Below, in pieces: positions 36,865 to 48,689 of a stretch of 64,000 nt of DNA (its first letter is position 1; each line of letters starts with the position of its first letter). The position numbers and the translations under genes were made by a program. Source of the stretch: Sinonovacula constricta (lineage: Eukaryota > Mollusca > Bivalvia > Cardiida > Solecurtidae); contig CM017572.1 of the NCBI GenBank assembly GCA_007844125.1, forward strand, positions 36,897,929-36,961,928, written 5' to 3'. The notes under the pieces are model-generated. The model did no database searches and was not told where the DNA came from. It worked only from the letters and a program-made list of their open reading frames with translations.

Positions 36865-37489
36865 TAACAACATTAGTTCTATAGATTGGGATTACGGACA
36901 TGCCAGATCGTTCTGTTTTTACTGTTTCTCTCAGTTTGTCTTCATCCATTTTACTTTCAATGTGTGAAGTAGGTTAAGTTTAGGAAATAAATCACATTGT
37001 TCTTTGTATACATAGTCCAGATACAAAAATGCTTCCATACGAAACAACTTTGGTAGTAAAAATTAAGACTCATAGGAAGAAACAAACAGTAGGCCTACCG
37101 TGTTCCAGAAAAATACTACCTAAAGTATAATGATTTGTGTAATGTGAGGCTGCTGCACATGTGCATTTTCTGCTCATGCGCATTAGTTTTATAGTTTTTT
37201 TTTCTGCTTCTATTAAATGGTGTCGAGTTTTGATTTTTATTTTGTTTTAAAACCATTCTACGGTCTCAGGAATTATCATTATACATATTTTTTCTGGGGA
37301 TTTAAAGTATACTGAAAACTTTCTAATAAAATCCAAAACTGTTCAAATATGTCTTTGATACTTGCTTTATTATGCTTTATTTTGCTCTAACATGTTTACC
37401 TGTTTACTAGTTTTTGCGTCTCCTTGATGCTTCGAATCAACTACTTTTCTTGTATGTTAAATATGATGGTGTGAGACCAAGCAGATGTT
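36865..37489. other. AT-rich spacer
   Basis: Nothing recognised. It would be intron if the exon at 36673 is real. Confidence 0.4.
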
Positions 37490-37491
37490 GA

Positions 37492-37731
37492 GTTATGTCC
37501 CGGAAGTAGTGAGTCAGGTAAACATTTGTGGCATTCTGTAGTTTATATTTATTGATTGTGTTGGATTTAACAAAGTTTCCAGCCGTATATAAGGTAAATA
37601 TCATATTTTGTTTATCATGTGAACTTCCCGGTTTTTGGGCCCATTCCTGGCATTTAATAATTGCTTAAATATTAAAATATAATCTTTCAAACTTTCGGAA
37701 CAATACACCGATTTACATCTGCGCATGCGCA
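37492..37731. promoter_or_regulatory. ETS and NRF1 motif pair
   Basis: CCCGGAAGT (ETS core) near 37500 and a perfect palindromic NRF1 site, TGCGCATGCGCA, at 37720-37731, 220 bp apart. Such pairs mark CpG-type promoters in many animals. No convincing first exon adjoins them. On the minus strand an open stretch ending ACTCGCCAACTCAC before GTAAGT (about 38131) is only a weak candidate. Confidence 0.25.
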
Positions 37732-37739
37732 AATGCTAA

Positions 37740-40495
37740 AGTTCCCTTTCCTTGAATTTCAATTAAAACTGCAATTCACTTAAAACTGCAATGCCGTTTA
37801 TACTTGTATAGCGGTACAATGCTAGAATGGAGTTTTACTATGTGTACAAACGTGGTTTTGTTTGTTTATGTGTGTTTGCATAGTTAAAAGACAACATTAT
37901 GCAACATAAAAAAATCAGGCGTTTTTGCTGTCTATTTGGATACATTTTTGCATGCAACTTTCAAGCTCAGAAGTTTTCAGCGATAGTTGAAACCTTAACA
38001 GACTTTGTTCAGTTCTTCACAAAACTAAATACACAATAATGTAAAGTAAACTGCATGAATTCTAGATCTAACTAAACTTAAAACGAAATTATAATGTCCT
38101 ATTTAATTCATAATTAATTGCAATCACTTACGTGAGTTGGCGAGTGGATATTCCACCTGCCATTTCTTGTGTTGCCCTTCTTCGTTGTGTGTATTGCATT
38201 TGCTGTCCACTGTCCCACTTACAAGCTTTATCGGTACTCCTCTGCCGTGATGCAGACGCTATTAGCTCAGGTGTTCTGGTTTATTGTCACCTTGGATCCC
38301 AATCAAGGTACATGGTACATTTAAAGTGTATGTAGTTATTTTTTTCAGGTAATGATAAAATGGTTAGAAGGTGCTAACAAGAATTTTGTTGTTTTATAAA
38401 CAGGGGATTTTGTGTGAAAATTTATTGAGGTCACAGCTTTGAGATTGATTTTGACATAGAATAGAGCAAATATGCAATTTTAAGTTAACTCCAAACAAAA
38501 TTAAAACACAAACAGTGGAATAGTTCTACCATTTGTAGGACAAAATACCTCCCGGACAAAATCCCTTCCGTTCATTTTAGCATAGGCTGACAAAATCACT
38601 CTCTTAAATTAATTACTGTAAAATATTGAAGTAGAATTAAAAGCAGAAAAAAATCTGATGCTACAATTATTACGAGACTTAACTGTGCAAACCAAATAAA
38701 CATTCTTGCAAAATGTGGAAAAGTTACAGGAGGAGATTTATCTACATTGGAAATATTACGGGAGGGTGTCTGCCTTTGCTTAAATGAACAGGAAGAATTG
38801 TGTTACCGAAGGATTTTGTTTCTACTCCGTTTTTAGCAATAACATAGTACAACACATTCTCGAACACCCAACAGAAATCTAAGTTTAGGCAATATTAAAG
38901 CATTTCTGTTAAGCATTATATATCCGACGATACTGCAATGGTTGTTCGCTGAAAAATAGCAAGATTGTTTTTATTATTATTTTCTTCCCAATATATGCAA
39001 ACAGCGATCGATGGGAAAACGGATTTACATATGTAATCTACCTGCATTTTATGTTCCAACTTGAAGGGAAGTTTGTGTTTGCCTATTTTGGCATAGTTTT
39101 GGAAAAAATCAAACCAGTTTCAAACAAAATTATGTTGCTAAAGGTTTATTTCTTCCCATTTTCAGACGTTCAGAGTCAGTTTAATAAATCCATTTAAAAC
39201 TAATACCACCTTCCCCCCCCCCCCCCCCCAGCCCCCCAGCTGAAAAGTTCTGGATCCGGGCCTGATATAAAATAAATCCTTTGTATATTATAAAAGAGCC
39301 TTATGGTTTGTTAGCTTTCCTAAATAGGAACTAGTATACTGTATATGTTCAAAATTCTAAGCATGTTCTAAAGGTTTATATACAATAAAGGCCTTACTAA
39401 ATATTAGAATTAAAAACTAACATTTTAAAACGGTCCAGAGAAAAAAAAGTTGGTCAGTGTAATCAAGTGCTTATGTTATTGGACTGTGTACTTTTATTGT
39501 CATAATCTTTACATTGAATGTCATTAGTTCCTGATGATTAATCACTGTCCGCACCAAAACCTGTCCCAGTTGTTGTCAGAAGAACTTTGCGAGGAAGGGA
39601 CTGAAATAATGTAAGAAATTTTTGCTTTTGAATGCCATTTCAAAAATTGTTAAAAATTGCCATAACAGTCTTCGAACTTAATATCCAATTATAACAGGCA
39701 ATTAGGATGTTTTAAATATTTTAACTGCCTGTAGTTTGGTTTCAGAAACAACAATATTCTGCTTGTGATTGTACTGTAATTGAAAGCACCATCTGCGAAA
39801 ATCCAATGTCTTTCTAAACATATTTTCAATGTTCAAGTTGCGGACAAAACATGTCCCGTACAGCTGGCAGACGTGGACCATACTGTTGTAAATGTGATGC
39901 ACGCTACAGGATTCATGGCATTTCTGTGAGCAGCTACAGCCATATAATATATTTTGACTGCAAGAAATCTTGAATGAGTTTATAACTGGGTCAAGAAACA
40001 TGAAAAAGTAGATGACTAGGCCAGGTTTAAAAAAAACTTTTGAAAACTTTAGAGACCACATTTGTTGCTCAATCTTCAACAAATTTTGACAGAATGTTTG
40101 ACTGCAAGAGATCTTGAATGAGTTTGTAACTGGGTCACTTGGGGTGAAAAAGTAGGTTAATAGGTCGAATCCTAGAAAACATAAATACCCACATTAATGG
40201 TCCAGTCTTCAAAATACTTAGAGGGTTTGCTTGAAATCTTGAATAAGAATGTAACTGGGTCATGTGGCAGGTTTTTTTTTTAGGAACATGGGAAGATGCT
40301 GGACGCTGGTCAAAAGGGAAAAATCACGTGATAATTACAAAATTGGGGAAAATTCAGTATATAATATATTGCTTTATATTACTTTAACTTTCATTAACAA
40401 GCCTGGAAGAAGTATATTAAGGTAAAGGTAAGACTAAAGTGGCATGTCTCTTTGATTCCTGCAGCTGTTTCCAGTGTTTGGATAACATAGACATG
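37740..40495. other. AT-rich spacer with poly-C tract
   Basis: A poly-C run lies at about 39212-39229. A 200-bp region at 39850-40270 has a loosely repeated GTAACTGGGTCA motif (39980, 40123, 40250). No gene seen. Confidence 0.4.
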
Positions 40496-40579
40496 ACACC
40501 TAACATTGGTGTATTTTTCAGCAGATGCCTTATGCCTACACCTAACATTGGTGTATTTTTCAGCAGATGCCTTATGCCT
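40496..40579. repeat. 42-bp direct repeat, 2 copies
   Basis: ACACCTAACATTGGTGTATT through GCCTTATGCCT occurs at 40496 and 40538. In-frame on the minus strand it makes a duplicated 14-residue peptide (KASAEKYTNVRC core), part of an 86-codon open frame of unknown meaning. Confidence 0.9.
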
Positions 40580-40679
40580 TCCACTGTTATTGTTAGTTTC
40601 AAGTCTCCTTGATGGATTATCACCTAACACTGAACCACATAAAACATAGGGCACATTAACATCATTTCTTGATGCTGGT

Positions 40680-41775
40680 GGTAGAAGTCATGGTGGTGGT
40701 AGAGGTGTGGTTGATGTGGTGGTAGGAGTGGTAGAAGTGGTGGTGGTAGAAGAAGTAGATGTAGTGCTGTTGGTAGGAGTGGTAGATGTAGTGGTGGTGG
40801 TAGAAGTGGTAGATGTAGTTGTGGTAGTAGAAGTGGTAGATGTGGTGGTGGTGGTAGGAGTGGTAGAAGTGGTGGTTGTGATAGGAGTGGTAGATGAAGT
40901 GGTGGTGGTAATAGTGGTAGATGTGGTGGTGGTAGGAGTGGTAGATGTAGTGGTGGTGGTAGGAGTGGTAGAGGTGGTGGTGGTAGGAGTGGTAGGAGTG
41001 GTAGATGTAGTGGTGGTGGTAGGAGTGATAGATGTAGTGGTGCTGGTAGGATTGGTAGATGGAGTGGTGGTAGGGGTGGTAGATGTAGTGGTTGTGGTAG
41101 GAGTGGTAGATGTAGTGGTGGTGGTAGGAGTGATAGATGTAGTGGTGCTGGTAGGAGCGGTAGATGTGGTGGTGGTAGGAATAGTAGATGTGGTGGTGGT
41201 AGGAGTGGTAGATGTAGTGGTGGTGATAGGAGTGGTAGATGTAGTGGTGGTGGTAGGAGTGGTAGATGTTGTGATGGTAGTAGGAGTGGTGGAGGAAGTC
41301 CTGTGGTGGAAGAGGTGTGGAAAAAGGGTTCAGTAGAAGTAGTAGATATGGTGGTAGAAGGCATGGCAGATGTAGTGGTGTGAATAGTAGAAGAGGTGTT
41401 AGAATAGAAGTGGTAGTATTAGGATTGATAGAAGATAATGTTGTGGGGATGGTAGAAATAGTAGCAGTGCTGGTGGTAGATGGTTGATGCTGTAGAGTAA
41501 TAGTGTTGGTGGTAGAAGTAGTGCTGGTGGTTGTAGAATGAGCAGTAAAAGTAAATATAGAACTATCGGTAGAAGTTGCGGTAGTAGTAGTGATGGTGGT
41601 AGGAGCTGTAGTTGTAGTGCCTGTGGTAAGAGGTGCTGTTGAAGTAGGAGTGGTGGTGGTAGAAGTAGTGCTGGTGGTAGAAGGAGTGGTAGTAGTAGAA
41701 GTAATGGTGGTGGTGGTGCTGGTCATAGAGTCTGTGGTCGCAATAGTAGAAATAGTTGTGATTGTAATAAGAACC
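40680..41775 (-). pseudogene. Thr/Ser/Pro-coding low-complexity tract, mucin-like, frameshifted
   Basis: The plus strand is GGT/GTA-rich; a loose ~33-bp unit containing GGTGGTAGGAGTGGTAGATG recurs. On the minus strand the codons ACC/ACT/TCT/CCT give STTTTPSTTSTTSTTTTPTS-type peptides, as in mucin PTS domains. This Thr-rich reading moves through three frames: one at 41820-41390, another at 41364-41300 (STTISTTSTE), and the third from about 41290 down to 40700. Indels therefore break any single protein. An open frame with a Met at 41873 enters the first segment. Either a decayed mucin-like exon or a plain trinucleotide-type repeat explains it. Confidence 0.45.
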
Positions 41776-41945
41776 CAGTTCTTTGTATTTTCTCTTTTTT
41801 TTAAAAATTTACTATTCATATAATTGCACACCTTAGAATTAATGCAAAAAAGTAAATTGAAATTGAAAACCACCTAGTTAATTTGTATATATATTAACAT
41901 AAAGAAATACAGTTTTATGATGTATTATATCTCTATTTCTATTCT

Positions 41946-42330
41946 TTTTCCATGGTGACAGTGGATGCTGCAGATTTGGAAGTCAGACCACTGCTACCCA
42001 ATGTGTATTGTAGATATACGAGGGCTATTCGATAAGTTCATGGAATTTTGCCCTAAAAACTGTCTTTAGGCCTTATAAAAAAGAAATTTGTTTCCAGTTA
42101 CCCAACCACCGTATATTTTAGCTGCAGAGTCAAAAGTTTTTATGTAAAATATGTTTCATCGTATATTTATAAAGTATCACTTAATTTAATTGAATGGTTT
42201 GATTTTTATGGAAAAAATTCTCCAACTTATTGAACAGCCCTTGTACATCTTTAATATGTAAAATATTGTTTTTTCCTTTGTTACCATGGTAACAGTGGAT
42301 GCAGCAGATATAGAAGTCGGACTCCGGCAT
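41946..42330. repeat. Direct repeats flanking the MITE
   Basis: CCATGGTGACAGTGGATGCT with GCAGATTTGGAAGTCAGA (41950-41987) and CCATGGTAACAGTGGATGCA with GCAGATATAGAAGTCGGA (42285-42322) are diverged copies on the two sides of the element. They are too far from its ends to be target duplications. Confidence 0.7.
42019..42243. mobile_element. 225-bp MITE, mariner-like, with TA target duplication
   Basis: Left end CGAGGGCTATTCGATAAGTT at 42019 and right end, read on the minus strand from 42243, CAAGGGCTGTTCAATAAGTT, form ~20-30-bp terminal inverted repeats with three mismatches in the first 20 bp. TA flanks both ends (42017-42018, 42244-42245). No transposase is encoded. The end sequence style (GAGGG-CT-TTC-ATAAGTT) is that of mariner/IS630-type elements. 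Confidence 0.8.
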
Positions 42331-42429
42331 GACATATTGGAGCTTATTTTGATACATAATTCAATATTTTATGCAAATATGGATGTACACTTTATGAGCA
42401 AAAGTTCTTGTTTATTAAAAAAAGAAATC

Positions 42430-42700
42430 TTAAAATATGTCAATACCAATAAATAATGGCGGCTGTCAAAAAAAAAAACAGGGCCGCCATGGGTGTGGCA
42501 ATTTTCCATATATGGCTATAAAGGAAAGCTTAGAAAATATTCTATTCAGAAACTACAAGAGCTAAAGCCTTGATATTTAGTACAAATATTGCCTGGGTGG
42601 CCCTGTATCAAGATTGTTCAAAGAATTGTAAAATGTAAAAAAATTTGGCTGCCAGGGGCGTGGCCATTTTCTATATATATGGTCGTGTAGTAAAGAAATT
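42430..42700 (+). repeat. Dispersed repeat family E, copy 1
   Basis: Contains two internal units, each with GCCAxGGGxGTGGC, ATTTTCxATATATGG, CTACAAGAGCTAAAGCCTTG and GGGTGGCCCTGTATCAAGAT. The same ordered phrases occur at 46600-47000. No coding potential. Confidence 0.75.
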
Positions 42701-44249
42701 GAAACTGATTGTTCATATGTTGCTTGTGTACAAGTATTATTATTATTGTGGTTTGTGTTAACATTCCTTATATTTTAGCTACATTATTATCTAACACCAA
42801 GATAAACAAGATAACTTTCAAAATAATCACAGCACTAAGCAACAATCTGTTAATTTATGTGAACTTAGTAAAACAATTTAATTAAAGAAATCTTCCAAAT
42901 ATTCTTTATATAACATTAATCATTTGTTTACATAAACATAATGTATCTACATGCACAGTTTAAATGAAACATCCTCATCAACGGTAATTCTTAAATTATT
43001 TCTGTTGTAAGAAATACCTCAATGTGACATTATTTGTAAAAATTGATTTTTAATATTTCTGCTATTAGAAATACATCACAGTGACATTTTTTCTCATATA
43101 ACCGTAAAGGCAGCACTGACCATATTGAGTACAGGTTGAGGGATGGTTTCCCAGATCAGCATGGCTTGGATCAGTGAAGGCACCAACTGATGATCTCCCT
43201 TTGGTTGTGTGAGTCAGGTGAGTATAATGTTTGAATCTCATTTCTTAAAGCCATGCAAAACAGTTCAAAACAAGAAATATATGACACAGAAGACCTAGAC
43301 ATAAGTAGCGCATTAAATGTCATATATTTCTTGTGATTAACATTGGGCCATCCTTTGATTCATATGAACTGATAACTCTGCCAAAATAAAAGCATTGGCC
43401 AACTTTTTTTCATGGGTTATCTCCCCTTTTTGTACTTTTGAGAATATGGTTAACCTGTTTCGGCAAGTTGGATATTTCTCATTTTCTACAAAGAGCAGTG
43501 CATTAAAGTTTGCACACTTACTAAACAGATCACTGGTCATAACCCTGACAAGTTACTTAACTATGGCTACTCTTACTCCTCGGTTTATCATGACAAACTA
43601 CATGTATGCTACCGAGGGAATGTGTTTTCTGAACACAGCATCTTGTTTTTATTTCTTGTTTCATTGGTTAGCATATTTACAGCTCACAAATTTTTGAACT
43701 AAGAAGTTTATGAACTAAGATTTTTATTAATTGTTTCAGTATTACACTCAGTTAAAACTTTGCTGTATAAAGTACAGCAGTATACCAACCAGAGGTAGTA
43801 TGGCTGTAGAGGTTTGATGTTCTTCATGGCCAAGAGGTTAGAGTTGCCATGGTGATCCTGCTTGCTTTTAATGGACTTACACAATCATCAATAATCTTCA
43901 AATTATAAAATTAGAGGAATTGTACCAAGCATTAGTTTCCCTTAAATGCATACATAACAAAGCCAATGACTAGTGCAGGCATTCTTAACTCAAATTATTG
44001 ACTGTTATCCAGTTTTTGTTTTAAAAATATACATCACAGCAACACAGTCATTATAGTATAGTCCAGCCATCTTGGTGTGGGAAGTCCCCAGACAATTGTC
44101 TGTGTAGAACCACTTGTACACTGCAGGTCAGATAGAAGACCACACCTTAAGTCCTTGGCTGTATATTTGACTCTAACCCATGCAGTGACTAAGCAGTCAG
44201 AAGAGTTACAGGTCCAGTTTTGTTTGAATACATAGTAAAAATATTTCAG
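42701..44249. other. AT-rich spacer
   Basis: No gene recognised. Short pieces near 43810-43850 (GGCCAAGAGGTTAGAGTTGC) and 44175-44215 look like SINE family A head fragments. Confidence 0.35.
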
Positions 44250-45618
44250 GCCAACATCACAGCTGACCTGGAGGGGCTGATGGACCTGCTGGTCGACCCC
44301 AATGAACGACAGGACTATGAATGGAGGAGAATTTGAATCAAGCTTATCTGGGTTTGCTGAAAAAGTGAAGTCACAGGCCTTGACAGCAAGCAGAACCTCT
44401 CAAACAGGGCGCAGAAAAAGGTGAGAAAAAAGGTTGTAGGGAATGTTCCTTACGTCAATTTTAAGTTCAGAAAATGTTTTCTACTTTAGCAAGGGAGCAA
44501 AACTACTACTACTACCATCTTTAATGAGTTTGCTATGTCTGTGCCCAGCTTTGAACCTGGATCCTACCTATCATTTTCTGTGTTGTGTCATTACAAATGT
44601 TTTTCCTCACTTACCAGTTGCAGAATCAACACACCCATGCTGAACAGTTTATCGGGAAGACAATCTGAATATTGAGGACCTTGATGAGGTATGGACCACC
44701 ATACATAAGATACTGGACGCAGATCATGTAAATATCAAACCCTAGATTAGACACTTCAGTAAAATGCCACCTAACCAAAGCACACTAAAGCGACCATGTC
44801 TCTGTTAAGAACATTTTTCATAAGTACAAACTGTTCGGCTTCTTTATTCAATGAGAAACCTGACCACAATAACGGACATGCCGCTAATCCGGCAAAATGA
44901 CTATAACACATTGTGTGTTTCTTACGTAAGTTGGTGCTTGCATTAGTTTGATAAATGATTAATTTTTATTGAGTCAATGATTTAAATGAGGTAAAATATT
45001 TTCATTACATCAATGACATAGCATAATTTTGTATAAATTTTGTATATAGCTTAATAAGAACCAGCCTCAATAGCATGTTCGGTAGAGTGTCACTCCATGT
45101 ACAGGTGGAACTGGGTTAAATCCAAGTTAAGACACAGCAAAGTACATAGCAGAGATGGCTGTTTGACACATAAGGTGTTAAGATGCAGGTAAATAGACTG
45201 TAGGGACCAGCAACTTGTTAAAATATTAGATTGTATGAACCATCTTGTAGTTATTTATATCGAACAAAGAGGCAAAATTCAGGGACTGACAGTTTTGTTC
45301 AACTGATCTGGTAATTCTACGGATCTGGTGTTCGAGCGACTGTAGCCTAAATGTATAACTAGGTAATAACATATCTATTAACATTTAATATTTTATAATT
45401 ATTATTGTTATTATTCTCCACAGACCTGATCTGCGAACCATGTTACTGCCTAGAGACAAATACCCATGGTGCCCTGAAGTCGTGCGGCAAACGGGGCACT
45501 TGTGTTCATCTTCTACCCAGCGCTGGACATCAAGACCAATGACTGCATCATCCAACTGAAAGGGCTTCTCCACAGCTATGTCAGGAAACGTGCGTCGACT
45601 TTACCCGTGTCGAAGTAA
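44250..45618 (+). pseudogene. Broken three-exon gene-like relic, unidentified
   Basis: Three exon-like blocks on the plus strand have better codon structure than their surroundings. Block 1 (44250-44420, after ATATTTCAG, before GTGAGA) reads NITADLEGLMDLLVDPNERQ then DYEWRR, hits a stop, and continues one frame over as EFESSLSGFAEKVKSQAL. Block 2 (44628-44688, after TTACCAG, before GTATGG) reads LQNQHTHAEQFIGKT then, one frame over, NIEDLDE. Block 3 (from 45424) reads LRTMLLPRDKYPWCPEVVRQ, then shifts to LVFIFYPALDIKTNDCIIQL and reaches TAA at 45616. Each block has a single-base indel. I cannot name the family. A decayed gene is most likely; sequencing indels in a live gene is the alternative. 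Confidence 0.45.
45065..45140 (+). mobile_element. tRNA-like SINE head
   Basis: AGCCTCAATAGCATGTTCGG, TAGAGTGTCACTCC and TGGGTTAAATCC follow the A-box, anticodon arm and B-box layout of a tRNA, with a degenerate B box. No folding acceptor stem, so not a tRNA gene. Confidence 0.4.
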
Positions 45619-46546
45619 CATCAAGGGGCTGACTGCCCTGTGTATCTGCTGTGATGTTTAGTTGCCTGGCAGCATTTATTTATGAAATGATGTTTCCATT
45701 ACAAAATATTAGAGTCACTTTCTTAAATGTTAGCTGTTTTAGGAAATTTTCAATGAAAGATTTTATGTTTAGTTTCCTAGTAACATCTTCTGAAGTATTT
45801 TTGCCATGGCAACTGAATAGGATTACTTGATATTTTTCAACAGTTTTAAGAATTTTTTAAGAAAAGCAATTCACAGTTTGAAGTAGGACAGGTTGCTCTG
45901 TGCATGTTTGTGTTTGCTCTGGATCTCGTAGTCACGGTTACTGAATGTGGTTACTTAAAAATGTTTAAAGATTGAAGCTCATGTCATAAAATCAGAGAAA
46001 TATTATTACATTTGAAGAAATAGCAATATTATATTTTGGTTCAGACATTTTCTTATGCCTGGCAGCAGAAAGGGAATTTTAAATATCTGCTATACATGTT
46101 TGCTCACTTGTTTTTTTTGGCAGCAGGAAACTGTCTATTAGATATTCAAAAGAGACATATCTCATTTGAAGGTAGGACTTGCATAAGTTGCAGTAATGGT
46201 CAGTGTATGGTTAGTTTAAATTACTTTTGGGGTTTAGAGAATGTATCTGAAGTGTCTGTTGATAGCTTTTGGTACTGCATTTTCCCCGTAATTAGGTCAG
46301 TTTGACCTTGCTTAGTTCAGATTGACATTGGTAGGGTCGGTTGGCCTTAAGATGTATAAGGAATACATTCCATGGTTGTATCCATGGTTACTTACTATAT
46401 TATTTTTATATCAAATGTTAGAACAACTTGTCAGTGTAGCCTCATTAAATCAGTTTTCATATAAATTTGATTCATTAGCCATTAGTTAATGTGTGATGTA
46501 TAGAATTTACAGGAAAAGCCAATTATAAAGATAATTGAAAATTTTA
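45619..46546. other. AT-rich spacer
   Basis: Nothing recognised. Confidence 0.45.
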
Positions 46547-47060
46547 AGCTCACCTGAGCTTATGCTCAGGGTGAGCTATTGTGATCATCTGGCATCACAT
46601 TTTCTAATGAAATCTCCTCTGGAATCGCTTGGCCATATTTAGCCAAACACTCTCAGAAGCTTTTGTGGCCAGGGTGACCGAAAAGTTGTTCAAATCATTT
46701 TGATCCGTCAAAAAACATGGCCACCAGGGGTGTCGCCATTTTCTATATATGGAATGGTTTAAAACTTCTTGTAAGATACTGCAGGAGCTAGAGCCTTGAT
46801 ATTTAGTATACATGTTCTTTGGGTGGCCCTGTATGATGATTTTTTTAAATGATTCTGATCTGTCAAAAAACTTGGACGCTATAGGAGTCAAATAAGGCTA
46901 TATAGGAAAACTTAGAAAATAAGTCTGAAACTACAAGAGCTTGAGCCTTCACATTTGGTATACACATTCATTGGGTGGTCCTGGATCAAGATTGTCCAAA
47001 TATTGTATGGGAGACCCTGGGTTGGATACAGGCCACGACATACCAAAGTTGTAAAAATGG
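46547..47060 (+). repeat. Dispersed repeat family E, copy 2, with palindromic start
   Basis: Begins with a near-perfect palindrome AGCTCACCTGAGCT/TATGCTCAGGGTGAGCT (46547-46577) followed by ATTGTGATC, then units with GGCCACCAGGGGTGTCGCC, ATTTTCTATATATGGAATGG, CAGGAGCTAGAGCCTTGATA and GGGTGGCCCTGTATGATG. This matches 42430-42700, which lacks the palindrome. After about 46990 a GAGACCCTGGGTTGGATAC piece may be a separate SINE fragment. Confidence 0.65.
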
Positions 47061-47454
47061 TAGTGGTATAGCTTACTTACCAACGCTCAAGCAAATATAA
47101 GGGTAGTTCCACAACTGGTTGGCCCAGTGTCAGGATAATGTGACTGGGTGTGGTGTAATGCCAGTTACACAACATGTTATACACAGTGATGGCAGCAATA
47201 TATTTGCTTCAAGTGGACACAATCTCCAGATAATTGAAATAGTGTTGGTGGGACGATAAATCCTGTAAACAAACTACACTGCTTAGAGTGTTCTGTTATA
47301 CAAACATGTCTAAAGTCTATTCCATTCTCTTAAGGGTTGGAAGATAAACCCAATATACAAACAAACATACTTGCATAATAATGCTACAAGTTACTTCTAC
47401 ACACTCATCCACATAACATACATACTCATTGTGTTTTCCGTTTGGGGCAAAACT

Positions 47455-47605
47455 TCCAAGTGGGTAGGTTTTCCATCCAGCCTGCGGTGTGTTGGTGGTT
47501 CTACCTAGACATAAGCTTGGGGTATTCCTGCATCAATAATTAGCTGGATGACGCGAATATTACCACGATTGTGTTGGTGAGATGTAATAAACAAAAAACT
47601 TTCCC
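47455..47605 (+). mobile_element. SINE family A, central domain
   Basis: GGTGTGTTGGTGGTTCTACC, TAGACATAAGCTTGGGG and AATTAGCTGGATGACG align with the central domain of the 57110-57360 copy. The tRNA head is missing or too diverged. Confidence 0.55.
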
Positions 47606-47629
47606 TAAAAATTTCTTCAAAACAATTTT

Positions 47630-48055
47630 GGTACTCAACAAAGGTGGAATCTGACAGTTTATATAACTAAAATCCAGAAATGGTCCTGCAATATGATGTT
47701 CAGTGATGCCATAGATCTGTAAACAGACAAGCATAAATTTAATTTTATCATTGCCAACAGGTGTTTGCTATCTGAGCCACGCTGCTATTTTTAAACTAAG
47801 AAAACCATGTGACTACTTACTTTGAAGATCGTGTTTTATAGTTGTCTGGGTAATTTGCTCTGACGTTGATATCTATTTTAAGCAGAGACATCTAGTTCAC
47901 TATTTGTAGAGAATAACAATAGAGTTGGCATGCCAAATCGTCTTTATTAAGATTAAAGTACGCAGAAATGATGCCCAAATTCAACAAAGCAGTGGTTAGA
48001 TATTGTTACATGTATTTGATATCGGCAAACTGTTGGATACAACCTTTATCATTGT
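47630..48055 (+). repeat. Dispersed repeat family D, copy 2
   Basis: Blocks GGAATCTGACAGTTTATA, ATAGATCTGTAAACAGAC, CTATTTTTAAACTAAGAAAA, GGGTAATTTGCTCTGACGTT and GGCAAACTGTTGGATACAAC match copy 1 at 35250 in order. Confidence 0.75.
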
Positions 48056-48119
48056 TAGATCCAAACTCCGCACAGGGTTTACGACATCGCTATGCTCGCT
48101 TTAAACCACTGCCATCATT

Positions 48120-48190
48120 CAAAATCACGTGACGATAGTTAGATCATGTGACAGAAGCAATATGGCGGCTGTGTTGGCGTGCTTTTACGA
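48120..48190 (+). promoter_or_regulatory. E-box and YY1-like motif at a possible start codon
   Basis: ATCACGTGACGATAG (CACGTG E-box, about 48124-48131), GATCATGTGAC, then AGCAATATGGCGGCTGTG. AATATGGCGGC matches the YY1-type motif that often overlaps a start codon. From this ATG an open frame reads MAAVLACFYDCSDK and on to 48362. Short and unconfirmed; it lies just after dispersed repeat D. Confidence 0.25.
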
Positions 48191-48689
48191 TTGTAGTGAT
48201 AAATACATTCTTTGTTTTTCTTTATCGTTAGAATTTGTTTTTTCATCCATTATTAGTTGTTTTTCTAACATACAGATTCATTCCGATTGTCATTTTACTG
48301 AACAAAAATTAAAAGTAAAAAAATCAAATCCTTCCAGATCTGGAAGGATTTCTGTGTGGTAGCAGAGATCCTCCTTACTGAAAGGGGGTAATCACTGCGT
48401 TGGAGATTGTGTTAGATCCTGGCTGTCATAGTCTGGGCAAACTAAAATGTATGAACAGAAAGCAGGTGGTGGGCGGATTATTCAGGTTTTATTCAGGTTT
48501 TATGTGTTGTTGTTTTTTAAAATATCTGCTCTATTTTTATTTTTTTTATCTTTGCACATTACACACGTTACATTATTAGTAATTTTGGTACTAAATCCAA
48601 TGGAGTCTATAGCGTAAATATCCTGATTGTTTGCTAATAACTTCATTATCAATCATTGTCAATATCATTAAGAAGGTATTAAAACTACC

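Noticed and set aside
38132..38335. Cysteine-containing plus-strand frame, or minus-strand exon ending before GTAAGT at about 38131
   Set aside because: Neither strand gives a recognisable domain, and the minus frame is open only in its last ~130 bp; too weak to list as a gene.
43395..43697. 100-codon plus-strand frame (MANFFSWVISPFCTF...)
   Set aside because: Composition follows AT-rich DNA; no domain, no splice logic, and an antisense frame overlaps it.
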